Source: Evansella sp. LMS18 (lineage in GTDB: Bacteria > Bacillota > Bacilli > Bacillales > Salisediminibacteriaceae). Taken from it: a stretch of DNA of 64,000 bases. The stretch's first letter is position 1. Each line of letters starts with the position of its first letter. The translations under genes and the position numbers were made by a program. The DNA is taken from NCBI RefSeq assembly GCF_024362785.1, contig NZ_CP093301.1:2976001-3040000 (forward strand). The letters are read 5' to 3'. This document shows positions 1 to 7,184 of this stretch, in pieces. Under the pieces are notes generated by a model. That model did not search any database and had not been told where the DNA came from. It saw nothing but the letters and a program-made list of their open reading frames with translations.

Positions 1-2
1 TT

Positions 3-692
3 GCAAAAAGGTTCGCAACAAGGATTTTCACATCCTTTGATGAAGCGGCAGCCCATTTTCCACAGGAAAAAACAAAGGCTGTAGGAACACCGATCAGAAA
101 GGAATTATTTGAGGGAGATGCTGAAAAAGGCAGGGGTTTCCTCAAGTTTACGAAAGAAAAGCCTGTCCTTGCCATAATGGGAGGGAGCCTGGGGGCCAGA
201 AAGATTAATGAAACAGTAAGAGAAGGGCTTTCCGGTCTTCTGGAACAGTTTCAGATTGTCCATATATGCGGTAAAGGCAATGTGGATGAAAGTCTGGAGG
301 GCACACCAGGGTATAAACAGTTTGAATATGTTCATGATGAGTTGTCTGACATCCTGGCTGCCACGGATTACATGATTACCCGGGGTGGTTCAAATGCCAT
401 CTTTGAATTTCTGAATCTCCGTATTCCGATGCTGATTATCCCGTTAACACGGCAGCAGAGCCGGGGCGACCAGATTTTAAACGCCAAGTCTTTTGAAAAG
501 AAAGGCTATGCCTATATGCTTGAAGAAGAAGATTTATCACAGGCGAGTCTGCTTCAAAAGCTGACGGATTTACGTGGTGCGGCTGATGGGATGAAAGAAA
601 AGATGGAAGAAGCAGCCGGGAAAAACACAGTGGAACAAATTATTGAAGAAATAGAAGCTGCTGCAGACAGAAGAAAGGGCGGCCCAAAATAA
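3..692 (+). CDS. murG: MurG-like UDP-GlcNAc:lipid I glycosyltransferase, C-terminal part
   Basis: The reading frame is already open at the left edge of the window, so the start lies outside; 229 residues are visible. MurG adds N-acetylglucosamine to undecaprenyl-PP-MurNAc-pentapeptide at the inner membrane face to make lipid II. The GT-B C-terminal domain begins with the family motif MGGSLGARKIN (codons from 177) and continues with ITRGGSNAIFEFL and PLTRQQSRGDQILNAKSF, matching the MurG donor-sugar region where a conserved Q..NA follows the acidic residue of the ExxxL helix. The divergence from the usual HQxxNA signature suggests the second, stand-alone MurG paralogue found in many Bacilli rather than the division-cluster copy. 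No dcw-cluster neighbour is visible, which agrees. Confidence 0.85.
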   Translation, partial: AKRFATRIFTSFDEAAAHFPQEKTKAVGTPIRKELFEGDAEKGRGFLKFTKEKPVLAIMGGSLGARKINETVREGLSGLLEQFQIVHICGKGNVDESLEGTPGYKQFEYVHDELSDILAATDYMITRGGSNAIFEFLNLRIPMLIIPLTRQQSRGDQILNAKSFEKKGYAYMLEEEDLSQASLLQKLTDLRGAADGMKEKMEEAAGKNTVEQIIEEIEAAADRRKGGPK

Positions 693-700
693 TAGATGAT

Positions 701-779
701 AAAAAAGGAGCCTGAACATAGCTGCTTTCAGTTGCCAGGATTACACCTGCAGCTGTCGCAGCTATAAGGGCTCCTTTTT
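701..779 (+). terminator. Long-stem terminator after the murG-like gene
   Basis: AAAAAAGGAGCC (701-712) pairs with GGCTCCTTTTT (769-779). An inner ATAGCTGC/GCAGCTAT pair extends the stem, and it ends in a T-run. The stem brackets about 55 nt, longer than a minimal terminator. Confidence 0.6.
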
Positions 780-808
780 AATACGGCTAATTTAATTAAT
801 TTAGCAAA

Positions 809-885
809 AGCTAATACCAGTCATTTAGTTCAGCTGACAATCAGTGGTGGACGAGCAGCATCTCCACTGATGAAGTTTCACTTTA
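809..885 (+). repeat. Dispersed palindromic repeat, copy 1 (short form)
   Basis: The core CAATCAGTGG ... CCACTGATGAAG followed by TTTCACTTTA is the same hairpin and right flank as the copies near 9797-9947 and 29804-29965. The left part, CTAATACCAGTC, resembles CTAACATCCCGAT of the full copies, but the large left hairpin is missing. The right end lies only about 20 nt before the start of the exchanger gene. Confidence 0.7.
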
Positions 886-904
886 CTCAAAGAAGGTGTT
901 CAAA

Positions 905-1870
905 ATGCTGGTATACATTCTTTTGTTAGCAGGCTTTGTTTTATTAATTAAAGGTGCTGATTATTTCATAGACGGCTCCTCGGGGATTGCCTCCCGGTTT
1001 AATGTCTCTCCCCTCATCGTAGGACTTACGATCGTGGCTTTTGGCACAGGCGCACCTGAAGCGACAGTGAGCATTATCGCTGCCCTGGAGGAAAGTGCGG
1101 ACCTGACAATCGGGAACGTGGTAGGTAGTAACATCCTTAACATTTCTCTTGTAGTGGGGGTTACCGCCTTCATCTTTCCATTGAAGGTTACGAGTTCCAC
1201 AGTAAGAAAAGAGATTCCGTTTACCTTTTTATCCAGTGTCGCCCTGATTGTCCTTATAAGCGATGTTGTTTTGCAGGACGCCGCCGTTAATGTGATCACA
1301 AGAAGTGACGGACTCATTTTTTTACTGTTTTTCTCGATTTTTATGTATTACATATTTGAAGCAGCCCGTAAAAGCAGAGATAAAATTGTGGAGGATTCGG
1401 TTCCGAAAAATGAAACAAACGGTGCGTGGGGAAAACTACTGCTTTTAACAGCAGGTGGGCTTGGAGGTATCGTCCTTGGAGGCTATTTAGTTGTGGAAAC
1501 AAGCACATCCATCGCCTACAGATTCGGCATGAGTGAAACCCTTGCAGGTCTCACGATCGTTGCAATCGGTTCTTCGTTACCTGAGCTTGTTACTTCGGTG
1601 GCTGCAGCTCTCAAGAAACAAAGTGAAATAGCTATCGGCAACATTGTCGGAAGTTCTATTTTTAATATTTTGTTTGTTCTGGGGATTGCTTCGGTGATAA
1701 CACCTCTCCCGGTAGACAGTAAAATATTCCTTGATGCAGCAGTGATGACGCTTCTGACAATAGTTCTTTATATTTTTTCCAGGACACAATGCAACGTGGG
1801 CCGGTATGAAGGGCTGGCACTTGTGGGAGCGTACGCTGTTTATCTTGTTTATATCATAATCAGAAATTAA
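905..1870 (+). CDS. CaCA-family calcium/sodium antiporter (YrbG-like)
   Basis: 321 residues, very hydrophobic, about ten membrane segments. It holds the two alpha-repeats of the Ca2+:cation antiporter family: GTGAPEATVS...GNVVGSNILN in the first half and AIGSSLPELVTS...GNIVGSSIFN in the second, each with the acidic residue and GNxxGSxxxN motif that bind the ions. It should exchange Ca2+ for Na+ (possibly with K+) across the cytoplasmic membrane. The ATG at 905 is preferred over an in-frame GTG at 896 because AGAAGG at 891-896 is then correctly spaced. It is a single gene, preceded by a dispersed palindromic repeat and followed by a terminator shared with the opposing gene. Confidence 0.88.
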   Translation: MLVYILLLAGFVLLIKGADYFIDGSSGIASRFNVSPLIVGLTIVAFGTGAPEATVSIIAALEESADLTIGNVVGSNILNISLVVGVTAFIFPLKVTSSTVRKEIPFTFLSSVALIVLISDVVLQDAAVNVITRSDGLIFLLFFSIFMYYIFEAARKSRDKIVEDSVPKNETNGAWGKLLLLTAGGLGGIVLGGYLVVETSTSIAYRFGMSETLAGLTIVAIGSSLPELVTSVAAALKKQSEIAIGNIVGSSIFNILFVLGIASVITPLPVDSKIFLDAAVMTLLTIVLYIFSRTQCNVGRYEGLALVGAYAVYLVYIIIRN

Positions 1871-1925
1871 CTTCCGTGTCTTCCGTGGATGGCGTCTCAC
1901 ATATGGCAGGCGGACGCATATAAAT

Positions 1926-1957
1926 AAAAGAAGGAGAGGGTCATCTCTCCTTCTTTT
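1926..1957. terminator. Bidirectional terminator between exchanger and GerPC-like gene
   Basis: AAAAGAAGGAGAG (1926-1938) and CTCTCCTTCTTTT (1945-1957) form a perfect 13-bp stem with A/T tails on both sides. It serves the converging genes and overlaps the stop codon of the minus-strand gene. Confidence 0.75.
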
Positions 1958-2372
1958 CCTGTGTATTAAACTTGAAAGAGTATCCTGTTTTATTCTGCTG
2001 CATTTTTGTATTTACTGAGTTTTTCTCCCCTGGACCGGGCTTCTTAGTTTCGCTTTTAAAAACAGGACTTTTAATTTCTGTTTTTTCCTTCCCGCTTTGT
2101 TTTACGTTGCCTCCAAGATTGTTGCCAAGGTTCAGGGCTCCGCTCAGTTCCTTAATATCAAGACTGTCGAGACGGAAGGTGAGGTTTTCAAGGACAGGGT
2201 CTTTAATATCGACCTGCTCGATTGTAACGTGATATTCCACCTTCTTTTCTCCGGCCTCTTTCAGTAATTTTTCAAGTTCGTTTATCTTTTTATTAAGCTC
2301 TTTCAATTCACTGCCTGGGATATTTTGAACTTTGTTGCTTCCGAGGGAACTTAAAAAAGAAAAAAGTCCCAA
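1941..2372 (-). CDS. GerPC-like spore protein
   Basis: 143 residues. The N-terminal part has a short coiled coil (LKELNKKINELEKLLKEAGE) followed by a VEYHVTIEQVDIKDP...LDIKELSGALNLG segment. That layout is the one I know from GerPC: a coiled coil, then a paired 'I..k.d.L.v..l.GtLniG' strand region. The C-terminal half is low-complexity, rich in K, E, N and Q, and unlike full-length GerPC, so this is a short relative. GerP proteins lie in the spore coat and help small germinants reach the inner membrane. Position next to GerT-like and several GerPA/PF-like genes supports a spore role. Assignment rests on motif resemblance and context, not alignment. Confidence 0.55.
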   Translation of the reverse strand: MGLFSFLSSLGSNKVQNIPGSELKELNKKINELEKLLKEAGEKKVEYHVTIEQVDIKDPVLENLTFRLDSLDIKELSGALNLGNNLGGNVKQSGKEKTEIKSPVFKSETKKPGPGEKNSVNTKMQQNKTGYSFKFNTQEKKER

Positions 2373-2620
2373 TTTGCTATGGCACCGGCCATTTACAGGC
2401 AGTATATTTGGAACAGCTCAGGCCTGAAGGGTTCACATAAATGCCACTGCTTAAACAGGAATATGATAGAATGATTTCTGTTCTCAAGTGGTCCACTTCC
2501 CTTCTGAGCATTGTTTTAAAATCCCGGCAGCTGTTCCGGAGCAATTATCTCTCTGGATAGCCTGGCAGTTTATTATATATATATTCAAAGACATCTAATT
2601 TATTAACTGGAGGGACGAGA

Positions 2621-3136
2621 ATGGATTGGAAAAGCTTTGATCCCTTGAAAAGTTTCCTTCCGAAAATCAATCCGGCCGAGAATAATATGGTGCCTGGCAT
2701 TGATGAATATATTCAAAAGGTTCTGTCTCAGTATTTGGGATCAGCGGGTATAGGCCAGCCAGCTGGCGGCAATACGGATGAGGCAGAAAACCCGGAGCAG
2801 CCTTCCAGGCCTGTGGCAGAAGAATCTCCTCCAGTGCCCGCCGAAGAGGTTATCCAACAGGAACCAAAGCCGAAACTGATTGATATTCATGGGTTTATTA
2901 TTATTCAGATTGAAATCCCATCCTATATTGATGTAAATCATCTGAATGTAGATTATGATTCAACAAGGGTTGTTATCACTGGGCTTTATCCGGATGATGA
3001 GCCTCTGGAGATAAGGCTGCCATATCTTGTCCGGAGAAAGGCCGGGAAAGCTATTTTCAAAAAAAATATCCTGGAAATTAGGCTGATTAAGCAGGAGGAT
3101 GAACATATGGTTCAGCTGCCAATCAGAAGAAAATAA
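2621..3136 (+). CDS. GerT/HSP20-like spore coat protein
   Basis: 171 residues. The N-terminal 60 residues begin MDWKSFDPLKSFLP and include VPGIDEYIQKVLSQYL. A Pro/Glu-rich linker (about residues 45-85) follows, then a C-terminal alpha-crystallin-like domain of beta strands (IIIQIEIPSYIDVNHLNVDY, then VVITG and EIRLPYLV). This matches the layout of GerT and CotP-type HSP20 relatives in the Bacillus spore coat, which lack chaperone-typical C-terminal IxI motifs. GGAGGG sits 7 nt before the ATG. It converges on a paralogue at 3165-3695 and shares a terminator with it. A role in coat assembly or germination is inferred from family and neighbours. Confidence 0.6.
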   Translation: MDWKSFDPLKSFLPKINPAENNMVPGIDEYIQKVLSQYLGSAGIGQPAGGNTDEAENPEQPSRPVAEESPPVPAEEVIQQEPKPKLIDIHGFIIIQIEIPSYIDVNHLNVDYDSTRVVITGLYPDDEPLEIRLPYLVRRKAGKAIFKKNILEIRLIKQEDEHMVQLPIRRK

Positions 3137-3162
3137 GCTGCAGGATTGCCCTGCAGCTTATT
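3132..3162. terminator. Bidirectional terminator between the two GerT-like genes
   Basis: AATAAGCTGCAGG (3132-3144) pairs with CCTGCAGCTTATT (3150-3162), a 13-bp perfect stem with a short loop. It lies exactly between the converging genes. Confidence 0.75.
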
Positions 3163-3164
3163 GC

Positions 3165-3695
3165 TTATTCATAGGAAAGTGGTATATCTCCGAAGTTGTA
3201 TTGTGTCTCCTTCGGTATGTTTACCTCAAGTATCTGGTTTTTTACAACTGCTGCTGCTCCCTGGGTGATTCCCAGGCATGGAAGTTCAATGATTTCCGGC
3301 CCCTGGTTGGGCAGGCCTTCGATCCTCAGCTGATTTGCCGCATGCAACAGGCGGAGCTGCTTAGGATGGACATGGGGGGGAAGCAGCACTCTTACGATAA
3401 TATGATAATGGCCTTCAAAAAGCTCCTTCTGTAACTGGATAGCTTGCTGTTTTGCAGGAGGGTGTCCCTGCTGTGCAGGAGGATGAGGCTGAGCCGGAGA
3501 CGGCGGTTGTTGTGCCCCCTCCCTGTTCATGTCAGGCACCGCCTGGCTTAGTATATTATGGACGTATTCTTCTATCCATTTTGGATCCTTTGCAGACATG
3601 CCATAAAAAGGGTTATTCATAAAGTTTTTGTTCTTGAAGATGTTCTGAAAGTTATCCCAGTCAATGTTTCCGGCAGGAGGTTTATTGGTTGTCAC
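3165..3695 (-). CDS. GerT/HSP20-like spore coat protein, second copy
   Basis: 176 residues, same architecture as the gene at 2621-3136. The N-terminus carries WIEEYVHNILSQAVPDM, comparable to GIDEYIQKVLSQYL there. A strongly Pro/Gln/His-rich linker follows (about residues 60-90, PAQPHPPAQQGHPPAKQQ), then a beta-rich HSP20-like domain (HYHIIVRVLLPPHVHPKQLR ... LRIEGLP ... ILEVNIP). Sequence identity with its neighbour is low outside these positions, so the duplication is old. A good AGGAGTG ribosome site precedes the ATG. It is probably a spore coat component, by context with the GerP-like cluster. No catalytic function is expected. Confidence 0.55.
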   Translation of the reverse strand: MTTNKPPAGNIDWDNFQNIFKNKNFMNNPFYGMSAKDPKWIEEYVHNILSQAVPDMNREGAQQPPSPAQPHPPAQQGHPPAKQQAIQLQKELFEGHYHIIVRVLLPPHVHPKQLRLLHAANQLRIEGLPNQGPEIIELPCLGITQGAAAVVKNQILEVNIPKETQYNFGDIPLSYE

Positions 3696-3800
3696 TGGAT
3701 CACTCCTTTCTGAACGGTCAGTATACTGCTTTATGGTCTAATCATATTAATTAAATCCTTAAAATAGAATATAAGTACGGTAATTAAAGGGAGGCTGAGC

Positions 3801-4019
3801 ATGGTTTTAAAAATCAATTTAAAAGGACTGCAGATTAACCAGGTGACAAGCAGTTCAGGACTGTTTTCGGGGAAAAATCTGCATATAAACTGGAAAAGCA
3901 CTTCAAAAAGGAATGAAGCATTCGGAAGTATTAATGGACAGGGGAATCAAAGTATGAATAATCATAATGTAATTTTCGATAATGATTATGTTGATGTTTA
4001 CCAGGACAAAAAAATGTAA
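3801..4019 (+). CDS. GerPA/GerPF-like spore germination protein
   Basis: 72 residues; GGGAGG precedes the ATG by 8 nt. The pattern 'I.G.QINQVTSSSGLFSGKNLHIN...STSKRNEAFGSINGQGN...NHNVIFDNDYVD' matches the short GerPA/GerPF family: two related strand-turn modules, conserved S/K..N.GFGS-like turn and an acidic D.D.VD near the end. These small proteins belong to the spore coat and are needed for germinant access. This is the first of five adjacent genes with this domain. It is plus-strand, while three relatives further on are on the minus strand. Confidence 0.65.
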   Translation: MVLKINLKGLQINQVTSSSGLFSGKNLHINWKSTSKRNEAFGSINGQGNQSMNNHNVIFDNDYVDVYQDKKM

Positions 4020-4104
4020 ATACATTCTCCAGGAACAATCATTCAGGACAGCCAAGATCTACTAATTCAGCCCTGGCCCATTGTGTAATACAGGAGGCGA
4101 TGAT

Positions 4105-4485
4105 ATGAACGGGAAAGGATTTCATTCTCCGGTATTTTATATAGGCAGTATCCGGATAGGCACTGTTGAAGGGGCATCAAGCGTAAACATTGGCCACACT
4201 ACAAATGCAGGATTTAAAAGTGAAAAAAAACATAACCAGGGTTTCGGTTCAGTAAGCGGGGACAATAATCAGTTTCATGAAGCGAGGACACTGCTTGATG
4301 ATGCCGATACCCTTGATATGTTCAGCAGCGGGCCAGATGGTGAAATCCCTGACTGGCTGAAGGAAAGGATAATCAATTCAATGGAAAATGGAGGTATGGA
4401 AATAAACCAGGGGACCTCTTCCTCTCCCAACAATACTGAGCAAGAGGAAGAGAACAAAGAAGAAAACGCTGATAAAGGCTCCTGA
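4105..4485 (+). CDS. GerPA/GerPF-like domain with acidic C-terminal extension
   Basis: 126 residues from the ATG preceded by CAGGAGGCGATGAT; an upstream in-frame TTG at 4081 lacks a ribosome site. Residues 8-70 resemble the GerPA/PF module (FYIGSIRIGTVEGASSVNIG ... KKHNQGFGSVSGDNNQFHEA). The rest is a low-complexity tail rich in E, N and S (SSPNNTEQEEENKEENADKG) that typical 70-80 residue GerP proteins lack. The start IGSIRIGTVEGASSVNIG also recalls GerPB/GerPD. It is probably a spore coat protein. It could be cotranscribed with the gene ending at 4019, 85 nt upstream. Confidence 0.55.
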   Translation: MNGKGFHSPVFYIGSIRIGTVEGASSVNIGHTTNAGFKSEKKHNQGFGSVSGDNNQFHEARTLLDDADTLDMFSSGPDGEIPDWLKERIINSMENGGMEINQGTSSSPNNTEQEEENKEENADKGS

Positions 4486-4499
4486 TATAATTTTTGCCT

Positions 4500-4985
4500 T
4501 TACAGCGTCTGTGTCATGATCCCTGGCTTATAGTCCTGATCGTTTATTGGCGAGTCGATCACATCATTGTCTTCCACAATATTAAAGGAGTTAGCAAGAC
4601 CGTTTCTGCCAGTGACAACCCCGTTTCCGTTGTTTCTTTTGCCGTGAGAGCTCCAGGCATCCTGGTTGTTTTCCCCTACACTTATAGCTGACCCGTTTGT
4701 TATCGCCGTTACATTTAAAGCTTCGAAATCCACTCTTGTTGTCCCATCCCCCGGTGCTTTTGCACTTATGAAAATATCTCTGTCGTCAATGGGGCAGTCA
4801 ATAAAATCGTTATCACTGACCCTGTTTGTATTTCCGACAAGCAGGGAACTGCTTGCTGAGCCGAAGCCGTTATTCGTTTTGGAGAAGGAACTCCAGCCAT
4901 TTGCCGTGTTGTTTCCGGAAAATATTCCCGATCCGTCAGTGACGCTGGTGACATTGAAGTTTTCAAATTTAACTTCGACCTGCAA
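4500..4985 (-). CDS. Tandem-duplicated GerPA/GerPF-like protein
   Basis: 161 residues made of two copies of the roughly 75-residue GerPA/PF domain. Copy one is VKFENFNVTSVTDGSGIFSG...FSKTNNGFGSA...NDFIDCPIDDRD. Copy two is VDFEALNVTAITNGSAISVG...HGKRNNGNGVV...NDVIDSPINDQD. The conserved NV(T/A)(S/A)(V/I)T(D/N)GS opening and the D.IDxPI.D(R/Q)D ending recur in both. The usual family member has one domain, so this is an internal fusion/duplication. It is the last gene of a minus-strand run 5566->4500; only 17 nt separate it from the gene ending at 5003, which suggests one operon. Confidence 0.65.
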   Translation of the reverse strand: MQVEVKFENFNVTSVTDGSGIFSGNNTANGWSSFSKTNNGFGSASSSLLVGNTNRVSDNDFIDCPIDDRDIFISAKAPGDGTTRVDFEALNVTAITNGSAISVGENNQDAWSSHGKRNNGNGVVTGRNGLANSFNIVEDNDVIDSPINDQDYKPGIMTQTL

Positions 4986-5002
4986 AGTATAAACTCCCCC
5001 TG

Positions 5003-5248
5003 TTAAACCTGCTGATTCTGTAGCCCTGGCTTAATATCCTGGTCGTTTACAGGTGCATCAATCACATCAGGATCAGCAGCGATATTTATGTTATTTACTG
5101 AGCCGTTCATCCCTAAAAATTGTCCGTTCCCATACGCGAATTTAGCGTGCCCATCCCAGCCAACGGAATTATTCGCTCCTACAAATAAACCTGATGTGTT
5201 ACTCTGTGAATTGATGTTCACAGCTGCAAAATTAACTGCTACTGCCAT
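5003..5248 (-). CDS. GerPA/GerPF-like spore protein
   Basis: 81 residues, one GerPA/PF-like domain: VNFAAVNINSQSNTSGLFVG, HAKFAYGNGQFLG, NNINIAADPDVIDAPVNDQD. It ends KPGLQNQQ, nearly the same C-terminus as the gene at 5321-5566, so the two are recent duplicates. The Shine-Dalgarno is weak (GGTGGA). The protein has no signal peptide and no cysteine. It is likely packed into the spore coat like other members of the family, and is probably cotranscribed with 4500-4985. Confidence 0.65.
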   Translation of the reverse strand: MAVAVNFAAVNINSQSNTSGLFVGANNSVGWDGHAKFAYGNGQFLGMNGSVNNINIAADPDVIDAPVNDQDIKPGLQNQQV

Positions 5249-5285
5249 ACAGGATCCACCCTTCTCTTTTTTTATACCTATGCAA

Positions 5286-5325
5286 TTGTCCGTAAACCCC
5301 CTACTGATTGAAAGTTCACTTTATA
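5286..5325 (+). repeat. Dispersed palindromic repeat, deleted copy
   Basis: TGTCCGTAA (part of the outer left arm of the full repeat) is joined directly to CCCCCTACTGATTGAAAG and TTCACTTTAT (the right arm and right flank). The middle of the element is missing. It lies between the two duplicated GerPA/PF-like genes. Confidence 0.5.
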
Positions 5326-5566
5326 ATTGCTGATTCTGCAGCCCTGGTTTAATATCCTGATCGAATACCGGCGCATCGATGATATCGGAATCAAGCAATA
5401 TATTCACATTATTAGCGGTGCCGTTTATCCCCAAAAACTGGCCGTTGCCCATACTGAACTTCGCATGGGAGTCCCAGCCTACTGTATTATTAATACCTAC
5501 GAAAACACCTGCTCCATTAGACTGTGAGTTCACATTTATCGCCAGGAAGTTAATTACAACCGCCAT
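5321..5566 (-). CDS. GerPA/GerPF-like spore protein
   Basis: 81 residues from the ATG at 5566, preceded by GGGGAGGTTATTG; the TTG one codon upstream is less well placed. Sequence VINFLAVNVNSQ-type opening (read as INFLAINVNSQSNGAGVFVG), HAKFSMGNGQFLGINGTANN and DIIDAPVFDQDIKPGLQNQQ make it a close paralogue of 5003-5248. The family is spore-coat located and linked to germinant permeability. This is the first gene of the minus-strand run and is divergent from the repetitive-protein gene at 5761. Confidence 0.65.
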   Translation of the reverse strand: MAVVINFLAINVNSQSNGAGVFVGINNTVGWDSHAKFSMGNGQFLGINGTANNVNILLDSDIIDAPVFDQDIKPGLQNQQL

Positions 5567-5760
5567 CAATAACCTCCCCCAAAAATCTGTCTTCGGTTAC
5601 TTAGGCATAATTACTTGCTAAAGCTCCTTACCGTTTAATATATTCAGCAAAAGCGGAGATGTGAGATATTTAGGGTAAATTAAAGAGTTCATCTAAACAA
5701 AGGGAACAGAGGTGAATATATAAATAAATAGGAGGTTTCTGAGGAGGGGAGGGAGTCAGA

Positions 5761-6360
5761 GTGCCTGAGGAATTAATTGACGTTATCGGCAACTGGATAG
5801 AAAATTTCGGGGCAACTCTTGGGGCAATTGGGGAGACCAGGCTAATTGCCGGAGAAGATGACTTTGCTCATATCCTTGTGATTCTTGGTAATGGTAATCA
5901 GTCCCTTGGGAACGTTATTCAGGGGCTGGTAGAAAGAGAGGATGTAAATGCCTGGCTTGGAAACTGGCTCCAGGCCGGAGGGAATGCTTCTATCTCTGCA
6001 ACAGAATATGAATTATTAAAAGGAAGACTCGATGAAACAACAGGTATTTATAATAAGATATATGGAGATGTTACCCAATCAGTAGGGGCTTTTCTCGCGG
6101 CCCTTGGGAGACTGGACGATCAGCCGAAGCGGGTAATCGGAAATGTAATACAGTCTCTAGGTGCAGCGTTAGGGGCAATAGGCAGCTTGTACGTTTTGAA
6201 TAATGAAGAACTTAAGGGCCAGCAGTTGCAGGCAGTGGGAGGCTGGCTGCAGTCTATCGGTACTGCTCTCCAGGCTATTGGCGCAACAAGAAGATATCTG
6301 TATGGGGAAGGTGTTGATGATGAGGTTGAGACGGAGCAGGGAGAAGAGAATAACGATTAA
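5761..6360 (+). CDS. Repetitive DUF6944-like protein
   Basis: 199 residues starting at a GTG with GAGGAGGGGAGGGAG upstream. It is built from four to five imperfect repeats of about 35-45 residues, each with the core 'G(N/D)(W/V)I(E/Q)(N/S).GA.LGAIG..R' (NWIENFGATLGAIGETR, NVIQSLGAALGAIGSLY, GWLQSIGTALQAIGATRR). The repeats are amphipathic and Gly/Ala-rich and end in an acidic tail. I recall such proteins as the DUF6944 repetitive family of Bacillus; no biochemical role is known to me. Adjacency to the GerP-like genes hints at a spore-related function, but there is no direct evidence. Confidence 0.6.
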   Translation: MPEELIDVIGNWIENFGATLGAIGETRLIAGEDDFAHILVILGNGNQSLGNVIQGLVEREDVNAWLGNWLQAGGNASISATEYELLKGRLDETTGIYNKIYGDVTQSVGAFLAALGRLDDQPKRVIGNVIQSLGAALGAIGSLYVLNNEELKGQQLQAVGGWLQSIGTALQAIGATRRYLYGEGVDDEVETEQGEENND

Positions 6361-6404
6361 AGGGGAGTATCCTGGGAGTTATATAAATATTGAGGGGCCT
6401 TAGT

Positions 6405-6530
6405 ATGAATGCTGAAGCCAATGGACGAAATGAGGAGTGTAAAGAACGAAAACAGCAGTTCAATGAACGAAAAGCAGTATGCTGTGCACGAAAAGAGGAG
6501 CTAAAGAACAAAAACTGCGTTCAGATCTAA
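6405..6530 (+). CDS. Possible 41-residue small protein
   Basis: An ATG at 6405 with GAGGGG 5-6 nt upstream opens a 41-codon frame rich in K, E, R and N. It has repeated ERK/RKEE blocks (NEECKERKQQFNERKAVCCA) and four cysteines. It resembles no family I know. The DNA contains several AACGAAA/ACGAAAA repeats, so the frame may be incidental. It lies between the repetitive-protein gene and the NUDIX gene. Confidence 0.25.
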   Translation: MNAEANGRNEECKERKQQFNERKAVCCARKEELKNKNCVQI

Positions 6531-6583
6531 GAAGATGTTATATTAGGAAAAGCGAAAGAGTATTTAGTGAAGCAGGTGTTAAC

Positions 6584-7048
6584 ATGGATTATGTACAAAG
6601 TCTGAGGAAAGTGGTAGGAACCCGCCCTCTGATACTAGTTGGTTCAGTAGTTATTGTCTTAAATGATAAAAATGAAATGCTTCTTCAGCAAAGGCCTGAT
6701 GAAGAATGGGGGCTGCCAGGCGGGTTGCTCGACCTGGGAGAAAGCCTTGAGGAAGCGGCGAGAAGAGAAGTGAAAGAGGAGACAGGGCTTGATCTCGGAG
6801 AATTGAAGCAGCTTCACGTTTTTTCCGGCCCGGAATTTTATATAAAAGTAGATAATGGAGATGAATTCTACGCAGTAACCGGTGTATTTCTCAGCAGGGA
6901 CATTACGGGCGGCACGCTTGAAGCTGATGGGGACGAGTCCCTGGATGTTCAGTTTTTCAGCCTGGACGAATTGCCTGGAAACATTAAAAAGAACTACAAA
7001 AAATATATGGGTCCTTTTTTGGAAGCCATAAAAAAGGGAGAAATATAA
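6584..7048 (+). CDS. NUDIX hydrolase
   Basis: 154 residues from the ATG at 6584, where AGCAGGTG gives a ribosome site; an in-frame ATG at 6479 would add 35 atypical residues. The NUDIX box Gx5Ex7REUxEExGU is complete: G-LLDLG-E-SLEEAAR-REVKEETG, with the Mg2+-binding glutamates in REVKEE. The substrate is not predictable; relatives hydrolyse nucleoside diphosphate derivatives such as ADP-ribose or oxidised nucleotides. The domain spans nearly the whole chain, in line with single-domain YtkD/MutT-type enzymes. No neighbour suggests a pathway. Confidence 0.85.
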   Translation: MDYVQSLRKVVGTRPLILVGSVVIVLNDKNEMLLQQRPDEEWGLPGGLLDLGESLEEAARREVKEETGLDLGELKQLHVFSGPEFYIKVDNGDEFYAVTGVFLSRDITGGTLEADGDESLDVQFFSLDELPGNIKKNYKKYMGPFLEAIKKGEI

Positions 7049-7142
7049 AAAGTTAAGCAGACAAGCTCCCATCTTCCGCCCTTAATGTTAAATATGTTTA
7101 ATATTTTGAAAAAATAGGAATAAAGGAATGATGCCTTTTTTC

Positions 7143-7151
7143 TGCTATAAT
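7143..7151 (+). promoter_or_regulatory. Extended -10 promoter before the symporter gene
   Basis: TGCTATAAT is an extended -10 (TGn-TATAAT) about 35 nt upstream of the symporter ATG. No convincing -35 lies 17 nt further up (AAGGAA), as is common for extended -10 promoters. Confidence 0.45.
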
Positions 7152-7184
7152 ATCAAAATGTGAAATAATGAAGGGGGAAATTTT

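Noticed and set aside
3720-3800. Sigma-K promoter before the GerPA/PF-like gene at 3801
   Set aside because: ATCATATTAATTA only partly fits the sigma-K -10 consensus and no clear -35 is present.
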